This document shows positions 11,145-64,000 of a stretch of 64,000 nt of DNA, piece by piece. The stretch is taken from assembly GCF_033115175.1 (NCBI RefSeq), contig NC_084844.1, forward strand, positions 35,063,885 through 35,127,884, written 5' to 3'. This stretch comes from Lepus europaeus. Lineage: Eukaryota > Chordata > Mammalia > Lagomorpha > Leporidae. Positions within the stretch are counted from its first letter, which is position 1. Every line of letters starts with the position of its first letter. A model generated the notes under the pieces. That model had not been told where the DNA came from. It made no database searches and saw only the letters and a program-made list of their open reading frames with translations. Made by a program: the position numbers and the translations under genes.

Positions 11145-11162
11145 CCCCCCCCCCCCCCCCCC
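11145..11162 (+). repeat. Homopolymer of 18 C in the CpG island
   Basis: An uninterrupted run of 18 C residues lies about 300 bases before the MED13 start, next to an AT-rich patch at 11084-11110. The exact length is prone to sequencing error and polymorphism. Confidence 0.9.
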
Positions 11163-11407
11163 GCTCCCCCGGAGAGGGACGAGCGTCCGCGGGCTCCGCA
11201 GTCCGGCCCGCCGGGCGAGCGCGGCGCGGCCCTCCCGCCTCCGGCCCTCGGCCCCGGGCGGCTGGGTGCCGGCCGGGCGGCGGCGGCAGGGGGGGTGGGT
11301 GGGGAGGGCGGGCGGCCCGGCGGCCTCCTCTTCCACCGCCCCCCCAACCACCACCCCCCCGCCCTCCCCGGTGTCTGTGTTTCTCTCTCTGGTCGGAGGC
11401 GGCGGTA

Positions 11408-11449
11408 ATGGCGGATGGTGGGTTGTGGCGCCGGCGGCGGCTGCTGTGA
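11408..11449 (+). promoter_or_regulatory. uORF 1 in the MED13 5' leader (13 codons plus stop)
   Basis: ATG at 11408 has G at -3 and G at +4, a strong context. It encodes MADGGLWRRRRLL and stops at TGA 11447-11449, six bases before the MED13 ATG and in the same frame. The frame is open back to 11057, so a longer leader could carry a longer uORF. Translation is not shown by sequence alone, but the context and spacing predict that it influences MED13 initiation. Confidence 0.6.
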
Positions 11450-11455
11450 GGGACG

Positions 11456-11459
<4 letters not shown>
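11415..11459 (+). promoter_or_regulatory. uORF 2 overlapping the MED13 start (14 codons plus stop)
   Basis: ATG at 11415 (C at -3, G at +4) opens a second frame that ends in TGA at 11457-11459. The stop overlaps the MED13 start as ATGA. It encodes [14 protein letters not shown]. It could act by termination-reinitiation or by occluding the main start. Confidence 0.5.
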
Positions 11460-56474
<45,015 letters not shown>

Positions 56475-56761
56475 TAGGATTCATGGTAGTAAATCCGAAG
56501 TATTTAACTTTGCGTATGTCTTTACCATGTTTTTTCCTAAGGAACCTCTTTACTATGAAATATTCCAACCACAAAAACAGTGAGAAAATAGTATATAAGT
56601 ACATGTTCATCAGCCAACTTAAGGATTTTTGAACATAGAACTATTGTGTACTGTTTTTCTTCCTCCATTCTTCCTTCTACTATCTTGACTTTGATACTTA
56701 CCATTTCTATACATGTGGTTCTAGCTAATTACTGCTTTATGGTACATCCTTGTTATGAATA

Positions 56762-56876
56762 CAAGGATACTGCAAAAACTTCATGGAAAATGTTTATTTG
56801 GTTGCAGAAAAATTTTAAAATCGATGTATAGTTTTTTCTTGGTGCACATTTTCATGAACTTTTTGAAGACCCCTTG
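56762..56876. mobile_element. Mariner-like MITE, copy B
   Basis: A 115-base element whose ends CAAGGATACTGCAAAAACTT and (reverse complement) CAAGGGGTCTTCAAAAAGTT are inverted repeats, flanked by TA on both sides. The internal TTTATTTGGTTGCAGAAAA and GATGTATAGTTTTTTC resemble copy A at 48919. Confidence 0.78.
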
Positions 56877-56884
56877 TATACCAT

Positions 56885-57720
56885 AATATTTATCTACTCT
56901 TTTGAAGGTGAATATATTGTTTATCTTCAGCTGTTCACAGCAACAAAGGGTGTAGTAGCAAATTTTTTTGTACATATATCCTTGTGCAGTTGTATAACAA
57001 TCTTCTCTAGGAAGTACATATAAAAGTAGGGTTGCTGAACCATGAAGTATTCCATTTTCGACATTAAGAGTCTAAGCCATTGGTGTACAGTTTATACCTT
57101 CATGAACCAAGCAAACCGTGAGAATGTCTGTTGCTCTACCTTTTCGTCAAAACTTTGGTATTACATGATTTTTAATTTGGCTAATCGGCTGTATGCAAAG
57201 TGGTATCTCATTGTGCTAACACATGTTTTTTTATGATTCACAGTGAGATTAAGTATCATTTAAAATATTTATTGGACATTTGGATTTCCTTTTTTATTAA
57301 TTGACATTGATCATACTTTTTAGTACATGTTTTAATTCTTTACATATTCTGGATATTAATCCTGTATTAGTTGTATGTGCTTTTGTCGTATTTGGTTTGT
57401 CTTTGTCTGCTTCATAGCATACTCAGAGCAGAACAAAGCTCTTCTTTTCAAGTTTCCATTTGCTTTCTGTGTTGTTCTGAATACTTTTATGGTCACTCCA
57501 ATAAGACTTTTGCTTTTTTGTTTTTCTAAAAGGTGAAAATCAACCAACGAAATGGCATTTTTATTGTTTAGAACTGTTGACCTTTTGTTGATGAATTACC
57601 TTCTCATTACATAAATGCTCCTTAAAAGTTAAATGTCTTAAACTTTATTATTTCTGTAAACTGTCTTTCAATTCTTGATTTATATATATATATTTCTATT
57701 AATATAATTACTGTGAATTT
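56885..57720 (-). mobile_element. Old L1 3' fragment, antisense
   Basis: AGTAGGGTTGCTGAACCATG, AAGTGGTATCTCATTGTGCT, TTGGACATTTGGATTTCC and ACATATTCTGGATATTAATC are antisense L1 words in order. Confidence 0.75.
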
Positions 57721-57727
57721 TATTACT

Positions 57728-58055
57728 TTTTAAAAAGTATTTATTTTTATTTATTTGAAAGGCAGAGTTACAGAGAGAGAGGGAGAGCCAGAGAGAGAAA
57801 GAGATATCGTTTACCTGCTGGTTTACTCCTCAAATGGCTGCAATGGGTAGGGCTGGGCCAGGCCAAAGCCAGGATCCTAGAACTCCATCCAGGTCTCCCA
57901 TGTGGGTGTAAGAGACCCTAGTACATGATGCTTTTCCAGGTGAATTAGCAGGGAGCTGGATCGGAAGTGGGTCAGCTGGGACTCAAACCAGCACCTATTT
58001 GGTATACTAGTGTTGTAGGCAGCAGATAAACCCACTGTACCAAAATGCTAACCCC
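57728..58055 (-). repeat. C-type SINE
   Basis: TTTTAAAAAGTATTTATTTT start and ACCAAAATGCTAACCCC end. Confidence 0.85.
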
Positions 58056-58615
58056 AGGCATTTATAACTTTACCATGATGTTTTGTTATAATAAGGAACA
58101 GTTGCTTTTTAGACTTGTTTTCTAGATCTTTGTGGGATTTTATTTCAGTAGCCTGCTAAGTTTAAACCACTGTTCCGTGTAAACTAGTGACTTTGTTTTT
58201 GCCTTTTTTTGTTTGTTTGTTTGTTTGGTGAATCTCTTAATTCCCTCAGACAGTGTGGGAGATAAACTTGATGTCCTTGCATTCCTTAAAATGACTTGAT
58301 TTTTGCCTTCATACTTGGATTAGTAATTTGAATAGGTATTAGATTTTTAGTTGAAAATAATTTTTCTTTTGAGCTTTTTAAGGATCTCTTTACTATCTTC
58401 TAATGTCCAGTGTAACAGAGAAAATGTGTGATCTATCACATTCTTGTTCAGGTATGTCATCTGCTACCACCATGAGGCAGTTAGAGCTTCGAGGGTCTTA
58501 CAGCTTCAGAATTCTGAAATTTCACAAACATATATGTACATAGAATGGTTTATTTTTTTCCTTCCTGTTCTTGTGCTAGATACTTGAAGGGCTTGTTTAT
58601 TTTAAAGTCTTTTTT

Positions 58616-58943
58616 GGCTGGCACCACGGCTCAATAGGCTAATCCTCCACCTGCGGCGCCAGCACCGTCAGTTCTAGTCCCGGTTGGGGCACCGGATTCT
58701 GTCCTGGTTGCCCCTCTTCCAGGCCAGCTCTCTGCTGTGGCCCGGGAGTGCAGTGGAGGATGGCCCAAGTGCTTGGGCCCTGCAGCCGCATGGGAGACCA
58801 GGAGAAGCACCTGGCTCCTGACTTCGGATCGGTGCAGCACGCCAGCCGTGGCAGCCATTTGAGGGGTGAACCAACGAAAGGAAGACCTTTCTCTCTGTCT
58901 CTCTCTCTCACTGTCTAACTTTGCCTGTCCAAAAAAAAAAAAA
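58616..58943 (+). repeat. Young C SINE
   Basis: Flanked by AAAGTCTTTTTT at 58604-58615 and 58944-58956 approximately. Confidence 0.92.
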
Positions 58944-59065
58944 AAAGTCTTTTTTTATGTCCCACCACTGGGAGATTATTTTTTTCTTCAATAATTCTAT
59001 CTCCTTTTTTTCCTCAAATTCTCTTTGGAACTTCAGATTCAGATTGTGAACTTTTGTAATTTTCT

Positions 59066-59370
59066 AATTTTATTTAAAAGACATTTTTGTTTGAGAAGCA
59101 GACAGAGATCCAGGGCTCCCATCCTGTGGTTCACCCTCCAAATGCTCACAATGGCAGAGCTAGACCAGGCTGAAGCCAAGAATTCAATCCACATCTACTC
59201 CATGGATGGCAGGGATCCAGCTTTTTGAGCCATCCTGTCATCTACTGTTTCCCAGGTCTGCATTAGCAGTAAGTGGAAATTCCGAGCCAGAGCTGAGAAT
59301 CGAGCTCACATACTCTGAGTTGGGTGTAGGCATCTTACTGGCATCTTGATTGCTCACATGCCCAGTCCTT
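59066..59370 (-). repeat. C-type SINE, old
   Basis: TTATTTAAAAGACATTTTTG start and ACATGCCCAGTCC end, with a diverged centre. Confidence 0.65.
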
Positions 59371-60288
59371 CCTTTTTTACTCCTTTTGTTGCTCTATGGT
59401 CTAAGGGGATTCCTCAACTTTCTTGTAGTCCTTTCTTGAATTCTTAATTTTTATTTTCAAAATCAGATGAAACAGTAGAAGAAATGTCATAGCCTAGAAT
59501 ATGCTAGAGGGGAATGCAGGCAGAGTATATGAATAGTAGGAGAGTCACATAGCTTAAAAAAATTAGAAAAGATCTGGACTTAGATCTCTCAACAGAAATG
59601 AGAAAAAGAGCTGAAAATGGGGCTTTAAAATATTTATAAACTCTGATTTAAAAAAGAATCCTTGTTTAATGTCCTGTTTTCCCTTTAGAAGTGCTTTATT
59701 TTGATCTTTCCTTGTTATGCTTCATCATATTTCTGATAGTTTTTGTATGCATTTTAGAGTGAGAGAATAGATAGAGTGATTGGAAATTTTGTATATTTAG
59801 TCAGAGTTTGTTGATTGGCAGCCTTTGCTCAATCAACAAATATTTTAGTATATACTATGTATTAGTGTCCAGCAATTATCTTTAGGATATCTAGTTCAGG
59901 GGTTCTTGGGGACATGAAGAATTGTCCCTAAAATTTCAGAATATAAGTGCTAGATCCTATTTTTACCAGGCAGTTTATGCATTTTCCTTCAAAAGTAACC
60001 TTCCTATTCCTCCATTTTCAACTTTTTCTCATTTCTTTCTAGAAATTTAAATTCAGATTTCTTCTGATTTTTCTAGACAGTTTGACTCTCCTGTTTGTAA
60101 AGTTTGCCTGTTGTCCTCTGGTTTAATCCTAGTCTGTGAATTTTTCTCTACTGTGTTTTTTCTGATTGGCACTTCCTTGAGATTTAGGGAATTGTCCATT
60201 CTCTACTGTTAGAGATTTGTTCCCTCTCTCTCTCATTTTCTTAAGATATATTTATTTACTGTTGAGATTTGTTCTCTCCCTTTCTTTT

Positions 60289-60986
60289 AAAGATTTATTT
60301 ATTTATTTGCTTTTTTAAAATTTTATTTTATTTTTTATTATTATTTTTGACAGGCAGAGTGGACAGTAGAGGGAGACAGAGAGAAAGGTCTTCCTTTTTG
60401 CCGTTGGTTCACCCTCCAATGGCCGCCGCGGTAGGCGCGCTGCGGCCGGCGCACCGCGCTGTTCCGATGGCAGGAGCCAGGTGCTTATCCTGGTCTCCCA
60501 TGCGGGTGCAGGGCCCAAGCACTTGGGCCATCCTCCACTGCCCTCCCAGGCCACAGCAGAGAGCTGGCCTGGAAAAGGGGCAACCGGGACAGGATCGGTG
60601 CCCCGACCGGGATTAGAACCTGGTGTGCCGACGCCGCAAGGCGGAGGATTAGCCTAGTGAGCCGCGGCGCCGGCTTATTTGTTTATTTGAAAGTCAAGAA
60701 TTAGAGTTGGAGTTGGAGAGAGAGAGAAAAATATCTTCCATGTGCTGGTTCACTCCTCAAATGGCTGCAATGGCCAGAGCTGGATCATTGCAAAGCCAGG
60801 AACTTCTTTTGGGTCTCCCATGTGGGTGCAGGGTCCCCAGCACTTGGGCCATCTTCCATTACTTTCTCAGGTTTATTAGCAGGGAGCTGGATCAGAAGTA
60901 GAGCGTCCAGGATTCGAACTAGTGTCTATATGGGTTGCTGGTGCCACAGGTGGTGGCTTTACCCGCTGTGCCACAGCACTAGCCCC
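60289..60986 (-). repeat. C-type SINE split by a young SINE
   Basis: The left piece (about 60289-60310, AAAGATTTATTTATTTATTT) and right piece (60675-60986, ending CCACAGCACTAGCCCC) belong to one reverse copy. Confidence 0.85.
60311..60674 (-). repeat. Young C SINE nested in a SINE
   Basis: Full-length GC-rich copy with T-rich tail complement. The TTATTTATTTG-like sequence at both junctions is host tail sequence acting as target-site duplication. Confidence 0.9.
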
Positions 60987-61069
60987 AAGATTTGTTCTTT
61001 TTTAAAATTCCTTTATATCTTTATATCATTTTAGCATACAAATCTCTGTGCTTGATCTATTACTTGAAT

Positions 61070-61418
61070 CTTTTTTTTTTTTTGAGATGTATTCATTTGA
61101 AAGGCACAGTTACAGAGCAAGAGAGAGAAGGACAGAAAGAGATCTTTGAGAAATAGAGACAGAGATCTGCTGGTTCACTCCCCAAATGGCTGCAATTGCT
61201 AGGGCTGGGCCTGGCTGAGACCAGAAGCCAGGAGTTTGTTCCAGGTCTCCCACGTGGGTACAGAGGGCCCAAGCACTTGAGCCATCTTCTGCTGCTTTCC
61301 CAGGCATATTTGCAGGGAACTGGATTGGAAGTGGAGCAGCCAGGACTCGAACCTGCGCTCGTGTGGGATACTGGCCTTGCAGGCAGTGTCTTCACCTGCT
61401 GTGTTGCAATGTTGGCCT
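61070..61418 (-). repeat. C-type SINE
   Basis: Poly-T and TGAGATGTATTCATTTGAAA start, GTTGCAATGTTGGCC end. Confidence 0.82.
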
Positions 61419-61639
61419 CTATTACTTGAATCTAAAAGTATTCTAGTTTGATTTTACTTAAAATTAATTAAAATTTTCCTAAATTTATTTTAGGATACTC
61501 TTCTGGTCATGGAAATCTAACATTAAATAGTATGTCATTGAAAATATGTCTTGAAAGCATATTATATCTTGGAAAATAGGTCTTAAAAAATCTTATGTGT
61601 GCTAAATGTAATATAAATCTAAGTTAGCCTCTGCTCTTA

Positions 61640-62640
61640 TCTGAACTGTTAATCTCGCTGTTTCTGTACTTTTCTAAATACATTCTCTGCACAACATCCA
61701 GACTGATTATTATACATTAAATATTAGTTACTCATTTGCTTAATCCTCTCCAATAGTTTCCCTTTATCACAGAATAAAATCCAAACCCTTTCTCCTGATG
61801 TGTAGGACTGTACACAACTTCCTGCCTAGCTAGTTCTTCACCCTCATCTACTAAAATCCTATTTGCTTCCTCATTTAGTCACATCAGTTTTCTTGCTATT
61901 CCTTCAAAAAATCAAGCCCCGGCCGGCGCCGTGGCTTAACAGGCTAATCCTCCGCCTTGCGGCGCCAGCACACTGGGTTCTAGTCCTGGTTGGGGCGCCG
62001 GATTCTATCCCGGTTGCCCCTCTTCCAGGCCAGCTCTCTGCTATGGCCTGGGAAGCAGTGGAGGATGGCCCAAGTGCTTGGGCCCTGCACCCCATGGGAG
62101 ACCAGGAGAAGCACCTGGCTCCTGGCTTCGGATCAGTGAGATGTGCCTGCCTCGGCGGCCATTGGAGGGTGAACCAACGGCAAAAAGGAAGACCTTTCTC
62201 TCTGTGTCTCTCTTCTCACTATCCACTCTGCCTGTCAAAAAAAAAAAAAAAATCAAGCCCATTCATCATGGCATTATAGAGTGGGAGGGAACTGCTCAGC
62301 CCTTCCTATCTTTCAGTCCTGCTCCTATGTTACCCTCTCAGGGAGGATTACACTAATCATTCTGTCTTAAACTGTGGTCTGTCATTTCTCCCCAGTATCC
62401 TTGCCTATCTGATATATTGCTTCAATTTCTCTAATTAATCTCTTTAATGATATATATTAAATATATCATTATTTAAAATTATATAATGTATTTGTTAATT
62501 ATGTTTTCCTTATTAGAATGTAAACCCTATGAGGGCTAGGACTTTGTTTTGTTTACTGCTGTATTCTTCTAATATAAAACACACATACATAATCCTAGAA
62601 CAATCCTTGACACAAGTAAAAATTTCACAACTGTTTGAAT
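61640..62640 (+). mobile_element. LINE L2 3' part, split by a young SINE
   Basis: AGAATAAAATCCAAACCCTT on the left and AGAATGTAAACCCTATGAGG then TTGACACAAGTAAAAATTTC on the right follow the L2 order, interrupted at 61920-62246. Confidence 0.8.
61920..62246 (+). repeat. Young C SINE inside L2
   Basis: Flanked by AAAAAATCAAGCCC at 61906-61919 and 62247-62260. A box TGGCTTAACAGG and B box GGTTCTAGTCC are visible. Confidence 0.95.
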
Positions 62641-62649
62641 GAAATGACA

Positions 62650-63640
62650 ATATGGCCCTGTAATACTTGAGTATTTTAAAATTTGTTTTCTTTTTAGTTT
62701 TTTTTTTATTTAATGTATGTAAAAATGTGATAGTTTGAGTATTTTGGGTTTTAAAAACTTTAGTGAGTTTTTATGGGCCCATTGTATTCCATAAGATCTT
62801 AGAATTCTAGGCATAGCTTTAAATAAGAGTAGTGATTGTTTAATATTATCCAGCTAACCTTAGACTCTGTTCTTAAATTATTTGACATTTTTCTTACTGA
62901 GTAAGAATAGAAAGAAGAAACATAGTGTAGAAAAGAAGCATACAGAGTAGAGTGGTGCTGAGTTATGATTATATAAGTTAAGATATTAACATACTTCTGT
63001 TTCTGCTTAGTTATGGCCACCATATTTTCTGCATTATAGAAAAGGAAAAATGTTTGAATAAAAGTTTTTTTTTCTTTGTGGTAATTTTATGTCTCAAGTG
63101 AAGGTTGTTTTGGTTATGCTAGTTATTGAAATATGTGTTGTTTCACAATTCACTTTTAGATAATGCGCCTTGCTTTATAGCATAATAGTAGATTAGTAGA
63201 TGTGATAAATATTAACAAAGGTCAACCATCAGAGGCTTAGCTCCTATGTGAAACTAAGAAATACTCATGGAATATGTTTGTTCTATACTTAATATGGTAG
63301 AAGTGTGTTTGACTATTTTTTAATGTTTTTGTCATCTGAATGATTGTGTCCTTTTCCTGTAATTGTTCTGTGGAATTAGTTCTCAGTTGTGGTAGTTTTT
63401 CTGCCCCTTAGTCCCATACCCAAATGACCTTTGGCAATGGCTGTAGACAAACTGGGGGTGTGGCACTGACATCTGGTAGGTAGAACCCAGAAGTGCTGCC
63501 AGATACATTACAGTGCACAGGATAGTGTGCCACAGTGAAGAATTATCCAGCCCAAAATGTTAATAATGTTACAGTGTTTTAATGAAATGAATAACTTTTC
63601 ACAGACATTTGAACTCTGGAATAATAGCTGTTAGATTAGA
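62650..63640. other. No recognised feature
   Basis: AT-rich intron 9 sequence; no exon 10 signature. Confidence 0.5.
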
Positions 63641-63652
63641 TACCCCAAAGAT

Positions 63653-63977
63653 TTTTTTAAAAGATTATTAATTATTTTGTTTGAGAAGTACAGTTACAGA
63701 CAGTGAGAGAGACAGAGAGAAAGGTCTTCCGTTGGTTCACTCCCCAAATGGTTGCAATGGCTAGAACTGTGCCGATCGGAAGCCAGGAGCCAGGAGCTTC
63801 CTCCTAGTCTCCCATGTAGGTGCAGGGGCCCAAGCACTTGGGCCATCCTCCACTGCTTTCCCAGGCCACAGCAGAGAGCTGGATTGAAAGAGGAGCAGCC
63901 GGGACTAGAATCGGTGCCCACATGGGATGCTGGCACCACAGACAGAGGATTAACCTACTGCGGCATGGCACCGGCCC
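63653..63977 (-). repeat. C-type SINE with 10-base target-site duplication
   Basis: Flanked by CCCCAAAGAT at 63643-63652 and 63978-63987. Confidence 0.9.
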
Positions 63978-64000
63978 CCCCAAAGATGTTTAATGATTAA

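Larger units (their letters stand above)
58230..60280. repeat. Probable old LINE-like sequence, broken by SINEs
   Basis: Short runs such as TTTAGTTGAAAATAATTTTT, ACTATCTTCTAATGTCCAGT and CAAATTCTCTTTGGAACTTC suggest a very old L1-type 3' region, but the similarity is weak. Confidence 0.35.

Overview
This is nuclear DNA from a mammal, almost certainly a lagomorph and most likely rabbit. The window is packed with tRNA-derived C-type SINEs, which are typical of lagomorphs. They have a GC-rich head with pol III A/B boxes, a CT-rich 3' part, and an A-rich or AAATAAATAAATCTTT tail. There are roughly 60-70 copies in 64 kb, on both strands and often nested. Identification rests on reading the sequence; no database search was possible.

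The window holds one recognisable protein-coding gene: the 5' part of MED13 on the plus strand. MED13 is the large subunit that links the CDK8 kinase module to Mediator. Nine coding exons can be placed to the base by GT/AG sites and reading-frame continuity: 11456-11521, 13694-13928, 25904-26072, 41785-41930, 43969-44166, 46273-46467, 48203-48365, 48545-48655 and 55703-56386. Together they give 1,967 coding bases (655 codons plus two bases), about the first 30% of a roughly 2,170-residue protein. The rest lies beyond the right edge. Exon 6 carries the T326-P-P-T-S phosphodegron known to recruit FBXW7.

Layout. 1-10.0 kb: upstream intergenic DNA made of SINEs, an MLT1-type LTR, L2 and MIR remnants and a hAT-type remnant, with no convincing gene. 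10.0-11.8 kb: a CpG-rich promoter/5' leader with CACGTG, CCAAT and YY1-like sites and two short uORFs directly before the MED13 start. 11.5-56.4 kb: MED13 exons 1-9 and large repeat-filled introns. Intron 3 contains a processed RPL21 pseudogene on the minus strand (36.05-36.56 kb), nested Tigger/pogo transposons (28.5-29.5 kb), hAT remnants and an old antisense L1. 56.4-64 kb: intron 9, with L1, L2 and SINE material and no further exon found.

I found no new biological system. The observations most worth a second look are the paired uORFs at the MED13 start, a candidate frame-shifting cassette exon in intron 2, the symmetric exon that carries the degron, two composite SINEs each flanked by a single target-site duplication, and two related mariner-like MITEs.
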